From an uncultured Collinsella sp. (GTDB taxonomy: Bacteria > Actinomycetota > Coriobacteriia > Coriobacteriales > Coriobacteriaceae), in NCBI GenBank assembly GCA_900767675.1, contig CAAFZX010000038.1, positions 1-64,000 of the forward strand: a stretch of DNA of 64,000 nt, in the 5' to 3' direction. Positions 1 through 9,943 of this stretch are shown here, one piece after another. The translations under genes and the position numbers were made by a program. The notes beneath the pieces were generated by a model. It made no database searches, was not told where the DNA came from, and saw only the letters and a program-made list of their open reading frames with translations. The number at the start of each line of letters is the position of its first letter. Position 1 is the stretch's first letter.

Positions 1-54
1 ACTAACCAGCCCTTTTGCTTGCGCCCGGGAGGGACGTATATGAAGTTTATCGCG

Positions 55-107
55 AGTTCCGCACGCAAAGGAAAGCACTTAATGTGCTTTCCGTCTTGCG
101 CAGGACT
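55..107 (+). other. Long imperfect hairpin, possible structured RNA or short-peptide region
   Basis: A perfect 9-bp stem (70-78 with 84-92, loop TTAAT) is extended outward by CGCAA/TTGCG and a weaker AGTTC/GGACT pairing, giving a hairpin of about 53 nt. The same stretch holds a 23-codon reading frame (40-111) with a good Shine-Dalgarno GGAGGG at 28-33. A C-rich stretch and a hairpin CCCTCC/GGAGGG followed by A- and T-tracts (about 147-180) come after it, like the terminator of a gene that begins left of the window. I cannot tell whether this is the 3' part of an RNA gene, a small peptide gene or only a leader. Confidence 0.3.
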
Positions 108-186
108 GTAGAGCAGCAAACTTAACCCCCGCCCCCAGCCCCGGAGACCCTCCCGGAGGGACCGAAAAATTTTTTCAAAAAAGTTG

Positions 187-216
187 TTGCGTGCCGGACA
201 GACTTCTGTGTATACT
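187..216 (+). promoter_or_regulatory. Promoter of the tRNA-Asp gene
   Basis: A -10 box TATACT (211-216) lies 18 nt downstream of a -35-like TTGCGT (187-192). It sits 47 nt upstream of the tRNA 5' end, a suitable distance for a short tRNA leader. Confidence 0.6.
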
Positions 217-262
217 AATCCCCGCAGCGCACGCGAGCGGAAACAAACGCGAACGTCTGCCT

Positions 263-340
<78 letters not shown>

Positions 341-350
341 ACGCAATTAA

Positions 351-376
351 AGCCACGTCTTCGGACGTGGCTTTTT
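351..376 (+). terminator. Rho-independent terminator after tRNA-Asp
   Basis: The 9-bp stem AGCCACGTC/GACGTGGCT (351-359 with 364-372) is closed by the stable tetraloop TTCG and followed by a T-tract. It begins 10 nt after the tRNA CCA end. Confidence 0.9.
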
Positions 377-699
377 GCGTTTGATGCACTTTGTTTCGAT
401 AGAACGATCGCCCTGGTGCATCTTCGCCCAGAATCCCCGCGCCTTCGGGAACGCAAGTAAAATCTAATAAGTATATCTGTCTGAACAACAGCTTTGTTGC
501 GCAACACCTGTTCAACGAGACAGGGGGTTAGGTTATACTAAATTGCACTGTAGGCCGCATCTGATGCATTTCGCTCCAAGCGCGGCACTCAGTGGATATC
601 CGATTTACCATTTGGATGTCCTGGCGGTCATTTAGCGTCTCGACACAAGCTCGGCCCCGGAGCTCGTTCGAGCTGTTCGTATTCCTTGAAAGGGGAAAA
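377..699. other. Intergenic region upstream of the Rrf2 regulator
   Basis: No gene is supported here. A possible promoter for the next gene is TTCAAC (511-516), 17 nt, TATACT (534-539), which would leave a leader of about 150 nt. The frame of the next gene stays open back to a GTG at 592, but no ribosome binding site lies there. Confidence 0.4.
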
Positions 700-1185
700 A
701 TGGACATATCGAGGAAGACTGATTACGCCCTTCGTATGTTGGCGATGCTTGCCGAGGATCCGGAGCGTTTGCTTTCTGTTCGCACCGCTGCCGAAGAGGT
801 CAATGTTCCGTATTCGTTTGCCCGCTCGATTCAGCACGGTTTGGTCCAGGCCGGTATTGTGGAGAGCCTGCGTGGCGTCCACGGTGGCATGCGTCTCAAG
901 GTCAGTCCGGACGACGTCACCATCCGCCAGGTCGTCGAGGCCGTTCAAGGCCCTATGGTTATGAACGATTGCACCGCGCCCGATGGTGACTGTGCGCGCA
1001 TGGGCACGTGCTGCTATCATCCCCTGTGGGCCGGAGCCCAGGCGTTGATGCGCGACTACCTCGATTCCGTTTCACTCGGCGACATCGTCGCTCACCGCCA
1101 GTTCCCGGCCGTCGATCCCAAGTTCGCCGACCGCGAAGCGTTTCCCGAGTACGCCACCTGCGCGTGCGTTTGCCGGGAGGAATAG
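700..1185 (+). CDS. Rrf2-family transcriptional regulator, probably Fe-S sensing
   Basis: A 161-residue protein. The N-terminus (residues about 1-60, starting MDISRKTDYALRML) is a typical Rrf2 winged helix, with the recognition region around AAEEVNVPYSFARSI. The later segment MNDCTAPDGDCARMGTCC holds the three spaced cysteines that bind an iron-sulfur cluster in IscR, NsrR and RsrR relatives. It is therefore probably a redox, iron or NO-responsive DNA-binding repressor. The start is set by AAGGGG just upstream of ATG 700 and not by the in-frame GTG at 592. It lies 21 nt before the mutY-like gene and near rubrerythrin, so a role in oxidative-stress control is plausible but inferred. The exact ligand cannot be read from sequence. 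Confidence 0.85.
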   Translation: MDISRKTDYALRMLAMLAEDPERLLSVRTAAEEVNVPYSFARSIQHGLVQAGIVESLRGVHGGMRLKVSPDDVTIRQVVEAVQGPMVMNDCTAPDGDCARMGTCCYHPLWAGAQALMRDYLDSVSLGDIVAHRQFPAVDPKFADREAFPEYATCACVCREE

Positions 1186-1206
1186 CGCCGCATAAGGAGC
1201 ATAGCC

Positions 1207-2112
1207 ATGATTCAGGACCCCTTTCGTTCGATGATTCGTTCGGAAGGGGTCCTGCGTTATCGCGACCTTCCGTGGCGCCGCACGCGCGATCCGTACATCA
1301 TTTGGCTTTCCGAGGTCATGCTGCAGCAAACACAGGTACCACGCGTGGAGACGCGTATGCCGGCGTGGCTCGATCGCTTTCCGACCGTGCAGGCGCTTGC
1401 CCAGGCCGCGCCTTCCGATGTTTTGGACGCTTGGCAGGGCATGGGCTACAACCGACGCGCTCTGGCGCTTCACGGGGCTGCTCAACGGGTCGTAGAGGAT
1501 TGGGGCGGGGAGTTTCCGCACGAGACGTGCGACTTGGTCGCTCTGCCTGGTATTGGCCCGGCAACGGCGCAAGGTATCCGGTCGTTTGCGTTTGACCTTC
1601 CGGGCGTGTATCTGGAGACCAACGTGCGCACGGTCTTTCTGCATCACTTCTTTCCCGATGTACCGGCTGTTCCCGATCGCGAGCTGGTGCCGCTGATTCA
1701 GGCGGCCTGTCCGGCGGCCCCCGGTGCGGCGACCGACGAGATCGCTCCCTTTGCCGTGCCGCTCGATGATGCCGATACGCCGCGCGCGTGGTATTACGCA
1801 TTGCTGGATTACGGCGCATATCTAAAAAAGACGTTGCCCAATCCGTCCAGGCGCTCGGCGGGCTATAGCCGTCAATCAAAGTTTGAGGGCTCACGTCGCC
1901 AAAAGCGCGCGCATATCGTGCGCATGTTGCTGGCAGCGCGCGATGGCCAACCGGCGGGGATTACGCTTGCTGATGCCGTGGTGGGCGTTAACGAGATGGA
2001 AGCGGCAGCCGGTCGCGGGCCAGTTGAGCGCGAGCTTGTCGCGGGCATTCTAGCCGACCTGGAGCGTGAGGGCTTTTGCCGAGCCGAGGGCGATCGCTGG
2101 CTGAGCATCTAG
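1207..2112 (+). CDS. MutY-like A/G-specific adenine glycosylase without an Fe-S cluster
   Basis: A 301-residue HhH-GPD DNA glycosylase, expected to remove adenine mispaired with 8-oxoguanine or guanine. Visible motifs are the MutY helix SEVMLQQTQVPRVETR with its catalytic Glu, and the helix-hairpin-helix LPGIGPATAQGI. The region after the HhH domain (LLDYGAYLKKTLPNPSRRS) has no cysteines where standard MutY has a 4Fe-4S cluster. The position of the conserved catalytic Asp (LD.NV.RV in Escherichia coli MutY) reads LETNVRTV, so Glu replaces Asp. Both traits occur together in a MutY-like subfamily I recall from clostridia and archaea. The protein is shorter than classical MutY (about 350). The exact substrate is therefore less certain than the fold. 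Confidence 0.8.
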   Translation: MIQDPFRSMIRSEGVLRYRDLPWRRTRDPYIIWLSEVMLQQTQVPRVETRMPAWLDRFPTVQALAQAAPSDVLDAWQGMGYNRRALALHGAAQRVVEDWGGEFPHETCDLVALPGIGPATAQGIRSFAFDLPGVYLETNVRTVFLHHFFPDVPAVPDRELVPLIQAACPAAPGAATDEIAPFAVPLDDADTPRAWYYALLDYGAYLKKTLPNPSRRSAGYSRQSKFEGSRRQKRAHIVRMLLAARDGQPAGITLADAVVGVNEMEAAAGRGPVERELVAGILADLEREGFCRAEGDRWLSI

Positions 2113-2226
2113 CCTGTGCAAATCTGAAGAACAGGATTGTAAGGTTTAGATTTCCGGTATGAGGGCATCCTAAAGACGAGGCCGCTCGAAGCCTACGGGC
2201 GGCATGCGTTGAAGGGAAGTACACCT

Positions 2227-2766
2227 ATGGATTTTGAGAATTCCCAAACCAAGAAGAACCTCGAGACCGCTTTTGCCGGTGAGTCCCAGGCACACACCAA
2301 GTATCGCTACTATGCCTCCAAGGCAAAGAAGGACGGCTACGTTCAGATCTCGAACATCTTTGCCGAGACGGCTGGCAACGAGTCCGAGCACGCCAAACTG
2401 TGGTTTAAGTATCTGCACGATGGCGCCGTCCCCGATACCCTGGACAATCTGCGCGATGCCGCCGCGGGTGAGAACTACGAGTGGACCACGATGTACGACG
2501 AGTTCGCCAAGACCGCCGAGGAGGAGGGCTTTGTCGAGATCGCCGAGAAGTTCCGTGGTGTCGCCGCCGTCGAGAAGGCCCACGAGGAGCGCTACAACAA
2601 ACTCGTCGAGCGCATCGAGTCGGGCGAGGTGTTTGAGCGTGAGGGCGTAAAGGTGTGGAAGTGCCTGAACTGCGGGCACCTGCACGTTGGTGCCGAGGCG
2701 CCTGAGGTGTGCCCGGTGTGCAACCACCCCAAGGCGTACTTTGAGGAGCAGGTGGTGAACTACTAG
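2227..2766 (+). CDS. Rubrerythrin
   Basis: A 179-residue non-haem iron protein that reduces hydrogen peroxide in the cytoplasm of anaerobes. Residues about 1-135 form the ferritin-like di-iron four-helix bundle, with Glu-rich helices (ETAFAGESQAH, AGNESEHAK, VAAVEKAHEERY). The C-terminus is a rubredoxin domain with two CxxC knuckles (CLNCGH and CPVCNHPKAYF). The start at ATG 2227 is chosen because AAGGGAAG lies 7-8 nt upstream; the earlier in-frame TTG at 2209 has no such site. It is monocistronic: a large palindrome and a strong terminator follow. Confidence 0.95.
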   Translation: MDFENSQTKKNLETAFAGESQAHTKYRYYASKAKKDGYVQISNIFAETAGNESEHAKLWFKYLHDGAVPDTLDNLRDAAAGENYEWTTMYDEFAKTAEEEGFVEIAEKFRGVAAVEKAHEERYNKLVERIESGEVFEREGVKVWKCLNCGHLHVGAEAPEVCPVCNHPKAYFEEQVVNY

Positions 2767-2784
2767 CGCGTGACGCTGGCTGCT

Positions 2785-2876
2785 GCGGAGCGCAGGGCGG
2801 GGAAATACCTTTCCCTCTCGCTCACGGCTCCGCAGGGTCGCGCGAGGCAAAGGTATTTCCCCGCCCTGCGCTCCGC
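2785..2876. repeat. Perfect 28-bp inverted repeat after rubrerythrin
   Basis: Arms 2785-2812 and 2849-2876 are perfect reverse complements (28 bp) round a 36-nt spacer. The spacer adds a near-match CCTCTCGC/GCGCGAGG. The arms are GC-rich with a short AT core (GGAAATACCTTT). There is no T-tract after the right arm, so it is not a simple terminator, and a proper terminator follows at 2925. A 79-codon frame through it is an artefact of the palindrome. Confidence 0.9.
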
Positions 2877-2924
2877 TTCGGGTCGTCGCGTGTTCGATAC
2901 AGAAAAGCTGATAAAAAAGTTTGT

Positions 2925-2954
2925 GTGCCGCCCCTTTTGGGGCGGCACGTTTTG
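2925..2954 (+). terminator. Terminator downstream of rubrerythrin
   Basis: A perfect 10-bp stem GTGCCGCCCC/GGGGCGGCAC (2925-2934 with 2939-2948) has loop TTTT and is followed by GTTTTGTG. Confidence 0.85.
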
Positions 2955-3206
2955 TGTGGGGTCCCGGTCTTCACAATTTTCGTCAAGCTTTTGGTTAGGT
3001 TTTGGTTAGTTGGCGGGTTGGTGGAAGGGCAAAAGATCATTCGATAAAAAAGCTCAAAGAAAGTGCTGGTAGGGGAGTTGTTGAGGTTTTCGACGGCTTT
3101 TGTCAACAAGAAACTTTGCAGCTATTGCTACGGATTGCGTTGCCGTGGCCTTGGCGGTGCGGGATGCTGGGCGCAAGCGTCGAATGCTCCGATTGAGGAG
3201 GCCAGC
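2955..3206. other. Intergenic region before the small membrane protein
   Basis: No gene is supported. It has a T- and G-rich run (about 2984-3020) with repeated GGTTAG and TTTTGGT words. The frame of the following gene is open from 3063, but the first start with a ribosome binding site is 3207. Confidence 0.3.
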
Positions 3207-3629
3207 ATGGACCTGTTTCTTGAGACCCCGCAGCAGCAAGCCGAGCGCATGTTGCGCCAACAGCAGCGGCTCATGGAGATGCAAATGCAAGGGGTAGTCG
3301 CCCAGCCCCCTGCGCAAAATGCCACGCCCGCGGGTTCGCTTGCGGGCGGATCGGCGCCAGAGAACTATTCCGTACAACAAGATTCGTATGCACAGGAGCT
3401 TGCGTTCGACAAGCGCCGTACGCGTCACCGTCGCGTGGGCCAGCGTCTGCACACGTTGGCGATGATTGTACTCATTCCGTTAGGACTTGCGGCGATTTTC
3501 CTGGTCTCGTATGCGCTCACCTGCATCCTCAACGGTGCCTCGCCCAGTGAAGTGCTCCAGCATCTGTCAGCCCTCGGCCAGCGCCTAGGCGATGTCATAA
3601 CAACCATCCGCACCGGCTGGGAGAACTAG
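3207..3629 (+). CDS. Small single-pass membrane protein of unknown function
   Basis: A 140-residue protein. The first 50 residues are Gln/Met-rich and probably helical (ETPQQQAERMLRQQQRLMEM), followed by an Ala/Gly/Pro-rich linker. A basic patch (DKRRTRHRRVGQRLH) precedes one strong hydrophobic segment at about residues 92-114 (MIVLIPLGLAAIFLVSYALT). The positive-inside rule puts the N-terminus in the cytoplasm. The start ATG 3207 has GAGGAG 6 nt upstream. I do not recognise the family. It stands alone between rubrerythrin and a DNA-binding protein on the same strand. Confidence 0.65.
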   Translation: MDLFLETPQQQAERMLRQQQRLMEMQMQGVVAQPPAQNATPAGSLAGGSAPENYSVQQDSYAQELAFDKRRTRHRRVGQRLHTLAMIVLIPLGLAAIFLVSYALTCILNGASPSEVLQHLSALGQRLGDVITTIRTGWEN

Positions 3630-3719
3630 CGTTTGTCACATTAGGCCTTCTTGGGTGTAGGGATTCTCGCCACGAGTAGGATTCTTGCATCCTGTGGGTC
3701 CTGTCGTGCGACTTAATAG

Positions 3720-3740
3720 TATTATTGAAGATGAATAATA
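3720..3740. promoter_or_regulatory. AT-rich inverted repeat, possible operator of the next gene
   Basis: TATTATT (3720-3726) and AATAATA (3734-3740) form a perfect 7-bp inverted repeat with a 7-nt spacer, 25 nt upstream of the start of a DNA-binding protein. Its position and AT content would suit an autoregulatory site overlapping a promoter. No binding evidence exists. Confidence 0.35.
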
Positions 3741-3765
3741 ATAGCAAATGAATGGAGGTGCTCGG

Positions 3766-4329
3766 TTGAATCTGACTTTTGAGGGATTTTTGAAAGGCTA
3801 TTGCCGAGAGCTGTCCGGACAGCAGTCGCTGAGTTTTAGGAAGCTTGTAAAGCAGGCAACAACGGTTGAGCCGCGTGTGGCGGAGCCTCTGTTTTTGCTC
3901 GCTTTGGCGCAGGGTAAGGCCGAATACGTTCTGGGTTTATCCGAGGGCTCGTGGATGGAAGAGGGCTATCGAGGTGTTTTGTCTCTGTATGGCCAAGCGA
4001 GTAGCCTGGCATCTCTATGCTCCGAGGATAAGCTCCCCAATCGTTACGCCAACGTTTGGCGTGCGTATAGAGGGGTGAAAGAAAAGCCAGCGGCCGACAG
4101 AAGGGTGAACGCCCTGATGAGAAAGAGAACACTTAAAGCATTGGAGGAATCGGGCGTAACGCGCTACGGTCTCTGCCGCGATTTGAATCTGAATAAGGGA
4201 AACGTGTACGCATACTTAGCCGGTGATGACTCGAGGGTGAGCAGGAAGACAGCGCGCCGCATTATGGAATATGCGGAGGAGAGAAGCGCCCAAGAAGGGG
4301 CCGGACGTCCGGTGCGTGTGGCGGGGTAA
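3766..4329 (+). CDS. Helix-turn-helix protein of unknown function
   Basis: A 187-residue protein. The C-terminal third (VTRYGLCRDLNLNKGNVYAYLAGDDSRVSRKTARRIMEYA) reads like a Cro/CI-type helix-turn-helix. The N-terminal part is helical with no motif I recognise. The start is a TTG at 3766: GGAGGTG (3754-3760) lies 5 nt upstream, whereas the ATG at 3748 has no ribosome site. It is lower in GC than its neighbours, which may indicate acquisition. The family resembles antitoxin-like or phage-derived regulators, but no toxin gene is adjacent (RmuC follows after 51 nt). Confidence 0.6.
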   Translation: MNLTFEGFLKGYCRELSGQQSLSFRKLVKQATTVEPRVAEPLFLLALAQGKAEYVLGLSEGSWMEEGYRGVLSLYGQASSLASLCSEDKLPNRYANVWRAYRGVKEKPAADRRVNALMRKRTLKALEESGVTRYGLCRDLNLNKGNVYAYLAGDDSRVSRKTARRIMEYAEERSAQEGAGRPVRVAG

Positions 4330-4380
4330 GATTGATCGCGGTTTTGATTGATAATCGATCGGGTTTGTTGGGCGGAGTTT

Positions 4381-5736
4381 ATGTCTGCTATTGATATCGT
4401 GCTTGTTGTGATTGCCTTGGTGGCGGTGGGAGTTGCCGCGGTTTGCGCCATGCAGCTTAAAGACCTTCGTGCCGAGTTGCGAGAGCGTGGCGGCAACGAT
4501 GCGGAGGCGCTCGCGGCGCTCGAGCAGGCCAACAGCACGCTCGATGCCCTCAACGTCGCGTTGGCCGAAACCCGCCGCACGGCAAACGCCATCGCGCAGC
4601 AGCAGACGACCGATGCGGCCGTGGAGCAGCAACGCTACCTGACCATTGCGCGCGAGTTCTCGCAGGCGGGCGACCGTATGGACGACCTGCGCCGCGAGAC
4701 GGCCCAGCAGCTCGGCGCCAACCGCGAGGGCATCGAGCATCGCCTGGACAAGGTGCGCGAGACGGTCGATGCCCAGCTGGGCGCCATCCGCAAGGACAAC
4801 AACGTGCAGCTCGACCAGATGCGCGCGACGGTGGACGAGAAGCTCTCCCGCACGCTCAACGACCGTCTGTCGGCATCGTTTAAGCAGGTGAGCGACCAGC
4901 TCGAGGCCGTGTACAAGGGCCTGGGCGACATGCAGTCCATCGCCACCGGCGTGGGCGACCTTAAACGCGTGCTGGGCAATGTAAAGGCGCGCGGCATTTT
5001 GGGCGAGGTGCAGCTGGGCGCGATATTGGCAGACATCCTCACGCCCAATCAGTATCTGGAAAACGTCGCCACCAAGCCCGGTGCGTCGGAGCGCGTGGAG
5101 TTTGCCGTCAAGCTGCCGGTGGACGAGGGCGATCCCGTGCTGCTGCCGATCGACTCCAAGTTCCCGGGCGATGCGTACGAGCATCTGCTCGACGCGCAGG
5201 AGTCGGGCGACGCCGATGCCGTGGCAGCCGCGCGCAAGACGCTCGACACGATGGTCAAGCGCGAGGCCAAGGACATTTGCGAGAAGTACCTGAGCGTGCC
5301 CGCGACCACCAACTTTGGCATCATGTTCGTACCGTTTGAGGGCTTGTACGCCGAGATTGTCAGCCGCCCCGGGCTTATCGAGACCCTGGGCCGCGACTAT
5401 CACGTCAACGTGGCCGGTCCCAGCACCATGGCAGCCATTCTCAACAGCCTACAGATGAGCTACCAGACGTTTAGGCTGCAAAAACGCACCGATGACGTGC
5501 TGCGCGTGCTTTCCGCCGTCAAGGCTGAGCTGCCGCGCTATCAGGCGGCGCTGCGTCGTGCGCAGCAGCAGATCGAGACCGCGGGCAAGACGGTCGAGGG
5601 CATTATCACCACACGCACCAACGTTATGGAGCGCAAGCTCAAGGACATCGACGCCCTGGAAGATGCCGAGGAGGCCGACGAGATTTTGGGCTTGGAGTCC
5701 GCAGGCTTACTTGCGGGCCAGGAAGACGAGGGCTAG
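4381..5736 (+). CDS. rmuC: RmuC-family DNA recombination protein
   Basis: A 451-residue protein. It has an N-terminal membrane anchor (residues about 3-24, IDIVLVVIALVAVGVAAVCAM), a long coiled coil (about 25-185), and then the conserved RmuC nuclease-like domain with GILGEVQLGAILADIL and LLPIDSKFPGDAYEHL. RmuC limits DNA inversions and is predicted to cut DNA structures; the D..(K) residues in the domain are present. ATG 4381 is used because GGGCGGAG lies just upstream. It stands between a regulator and an ABC exporter; no operon partner is evident. Confidence 0.92.
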   Translation: MSAIDIVLVVIALVAVGVAAVCAMQLKDLRAELRERGGNDAEALAALEQANSTLDALNVALAETRRTANAIAQQQTTDAAVEQQRYLTIAREFSQAGDRMDDLRRETAQQLGANREGIEHRLDKVRETVDAQLGAIRKDNNVQLDQMRATVDEKLSRTLNDRLSASFKQVSDQLEAVYKGLGDMQSIATGVGDLKRVLGNVKARGILGEVQLGAILADILTPNQYLENVATKPGASERVEFAVKLPVDEGDPVLLPIDSKFPGDAYEHLLDAQESGDADAVAAARKTLDTMVKREAKDICEKYLSVPATTNFGIMFVPFEGLYAEIVSRPGLIETLGRDYHVNVAGPSTMAAILNSLQMSYQTFRLQKRTDDVLRVLSAVKAELPRYQAALRRAQQQIETAGKTVEGIITTRTNVMERKLKDIDALEDAEEADEILGLESAGLLAGQEDEG

Positions 5737-5861
5737 CCGCAACGGACGGCGGGGCGTCGGCGCAAGCGCGGGGCGCGGGCGCTTTTCGCATCGTACGTGC
5801 CTGAAGTGCACTTTAGTGTGCAACAATGGCGTTTCGTCCTATCAGATGCGAAAGGAAGCCC

Positions 5862-7664
<1,803 letters not shown>

Positions 7665-7727
7665 AGCCCCCGTACGTGGGACAATCGTTTCCGTGAAGTT
7701 ATGTTTCTGCCGAGCCGAGGAGTCGTT

Positions 7728-8390
7728 ATGCCACGCGAGACCAATGCCGCCAAACGCGAACGCGCCATCGAGGTGTGCGAGCGCCTTAACCGTCGCTATG
7801 GCCCGGTCGAGTGCTTCTTGGACCACGAGAATCCCTTTAGGTTGCTGATCGCGGTACTGCTCTCGGCTCAGACGACCGACGCGCAGGTCAACAAGGTGAC
7901 GCCGAAGCTGTTTGCCCAGTGGCCCACACCCGAGGCCATGGCGGGGGCGAGCGTGGCCGATGTGGCCGAGACCATCAAGTCGCTCGGCTTCTATAAGAGC
8001 AAAGCCAAGCATGCCGTGGAGGCCGCGCAGATGATCGTTGCCGACTACGGCGGCGAGGTGCCGGCCGACATGAAGGAACTCGTCAAGCTGCCGGGCGTGG
8101 GGCGCAAGACAGCGAACATCGTGCTCAACGTGGGGTACGGCATCGTGGAAGGCATCGCGGTGGATACGCATGTCAACCGCATCGCGCACCGCCTGATGCT
8201 GAGTCCCAAGACGCATGCCAAAGAGCCGCTCAAGACCGAGCAAGATCTGCTCAAGATTTTGCCGCACGAGTATTGGGAGTCGGTCAACCACCAGTGGATC
8301 ACCTTTGGCCGCGAGATCTGCGACGCCCGCAAACCCAAGTGCGACGAGTGCCCGCTGGCGGATTTATGCCCCAGTGTACGGGTGGGCTAG
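7728..8390 (+). CDS. nth: Endonuclease III
   Basis: A 220-residue base-excision-repair glycosylase and AP lyase for oxidised pyrimidines. It has the helix-hairpin-helix LPGVGRKTANIVLNV carrying the catalytic Lys, the catalytic Asp in VDTHVNRIAHR, and a complete C-terminal 4Fe-4S motif C-x6-C-x2-C-x5-C (CDARKPKCDECPLADLC). The start ATG 7728 has GAGGAG at 7717-7722. The 3' end has a second, diverged copy at 9944-10015, on the far side of the DUF4143 gene. That suggests this 3' end arrived with, or was replaced by, an insertion. Confidence 0.96.
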   Translation: MPRETNAAKRERAIEVCERLNRRYGPVECFLDHENPFRLLIAVLLSAQTTDAQVNKVTPKLFAQWPTPEAMAGASVADVAETIKSLGFYKSKAKHAVEAAQMIVADYGGEVPADMKELVKLPGVGRKTANIVLNVGYGIVEGIAVDTHVNRIAHRLMLSPKTHAKEPLKTEQDLLKILPHEYWESVNHQWITFGREICDARKPKCDECPLADLCPSVRVG

Positions 8391-8470
8391 GTTGCAAGGG
8401 CAGGGTGCCGCCGCTCTTGCGTATCTCCGGGCGGCACAAATCGGGACGCGGTCGGTGACCATGGCGCTCG

Positions 8471-9628
8471 CTACGACTCCCGAAGCAAGAACTCTTCTGC
8501 CGGCACAACCGATGCGCCCTCGGTATCGTAGCGCTCGGAGCCGTGATATACGACGGCTCGGTCCTTTGCGGGAATGCCAAGTTCAGAACCAACAGAGCGT
8601 AGGTGTCGAGCGAATGTGTCTCGGTAGGTAGCGCCCGATTTGATTTCGAACGCCTGTGGGCGAGCCTGCTCTGTTAGATCGATAAGGTCGATCTCTCGTT
8701 TGCTATCGTCGCGATAAAAGACAAGCGTGGGCTCGATGCCTCTGTTGAGATATGCCTTCTGGCGTTCCGAGACAACGAGGTTTTCGAATATTTCCCCGCT
8801 TAGGGGGTGGCTCATGAGACTGCGCTCGTCGTGAATGCCAAGCAGATGACAAAGTAGTCCCGTGTCGTAGAAGTACAGTTTTGGCGCTTTGGTAAGCCGC
8901 TTGCGCATGTTTCCAGCATATGGCTGAAGCAGGAATACCAAATAGCTTGATTGCAGGATCGAAAGCCACGAGCTGATCGTCGCCGTGGCGACTCCCACAT
9001 CGGCGGCGAGTCTTGATAGGTTGAGCAGTCCTCCCACGCAGGCCGCGCACAGCCCGATCATTTTTCTAAAGGAGCTCAGGTTACGCACGTCGAGAAGGCC
9101 GCCCGCGTCGCGCTCCACATAGGTCATAAGGTAATTTTGGTAGAACATATCGGTGGGGATGCCCGCATCATATATGCGCGGGTATCCCCCGCGAATCAGG
9201 TAGGTGTCAAGCGAGATTTGCGTCTCGCTGAGCTCCTGGTAGGAGAGAGGGAGGAGTTTGAGCATGCCGACGCGCCCAGCAAGCGATTGCTGGATGTTGC
9301 GCATAAGCAAAAAGTTTTGCGAGCCGGACAATACATACTGGCCGGTCCTTCCGCGCTCGTCGGAAGCGACCTGAATCATGCTGAACAGCTCCGGTGCATA
9401 TTGGGCCTCGTCGATGATCAGATGATCAGGGCGCCTGCTGATAAAGCCGACGGGGTCATCGAGTGCGGCGCGACGGACTTCCGGGTTCTCGAGGTTGAGA
9501 TATTCATATTCAGGAAAGACGGCCTTGATGAGAGTTGACTTGCCGCTTTGGCGTGGCCCCGTAAGCGAGACGACGGGAAACCATTCTGACATGCCGCGTA
9601 GCTTTTGGGCCATGGTTCGCTCAATCAT
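8471..9628 (-). CDS. AAA_14/DUF4143 ATPase
   Basis: A 385-residue P-loop ATPase. The N-terminal AAA_14 domain has Walker A GPRQSGKST and Walker B HLIIDEAQYAPEL, with a sensor-like YVLSGSQNF. The C-terminal DUF4143 region (about 200-380) is winged-helix and nuclease-like, with FYRDDSKREIDLI near the end. Such proteins are widespread and patchily distributed; their job is unknown, and many are thought to be mobile accessory genes. Start: ATG at 9628 with GAAGGGCG upstream. It is antiparallel to its neighbours and lies between the intact nth and a broken second nth 3' end, so it looks inserted. Confidence 0.85.
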   Translation of the reverse strand: MIERTMAQKLRGMSEWFPVVSLTGPRQSGKSTLIKAVFPEYEYLNLENPEVRRAALDDPVGFISRRPDHLIIDEAQYAPELFSMIQVASDERGRTGQYVLSGSQNFLLMRNIQQSLAGRVGMLKLLPLSYQELSETQISLDTYLIRGGYPRIYDAGIPTDMFYQNYLMTYVERDAGGLLDVRNLSSFRKMIGLCAACVGGLLNLSRLAADVGVATATISSWLSILQSSYLVFLLQPYAGNMRKRLTKAPKLYFYDTGLLCHLLGIHDERSLMSHPLSGEIFENLVVSERQKAYLNRGIEPTLVFYRDDSKREIDLIDLTEQARPQAFEIKSGATYRDTFARHLRSVGSELGIPAKDRAVVYHGSERYDTEGASVVPAEEFLLRES

Positions 9629-9943
9629 TTTTAACGCCCTTCGCGTCTTGCATCGCATGCTCGCAGGCATGCTTTTGGTTTGAAAGTCTCGTGCCGAGTT
9701 TGTCGGTATCCGCCGGGTTTCGTGGCAGGCCTTTGGGATTTGCCACATTGTTAAGGCAAAAAACCATAATTACTAACTAGAAGTTACCACAACTATAAAG
9801 TAGCAATTGCCATAATTGCAAAATAACGCAGGTAAAGCTGATAATCGATTCTGTCCGATCAGGCTGTTTTGTGCCGAGGGCGTTTGAGCATGCGCGTTTT
9901 GGGTGAGCGGACCGAGTGCTGATGACCGCCGTGCAGTTTGCGT
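9629..9943. other. AT-rich flank of the DUF4143 insertion
   Basis: No gene is supported. The stretch 9760-9850 is much richer in A and T than the surroundings, with short repeats such as ATAATTAC and ATAATTGC. It would hold the promoter of the leftward ATPase gene. The base composition supports foreign origin. Confidence 0.4.

Noticed and set aside
2770..3009. 79-codon frame over the palindrome after rubrerythrin
   Set aside because: It exists because both arms of the inverted repeat are open. It repeats the same peptide words on both strands (RRAGKYL, RYFPALR) and has no ribosome site.
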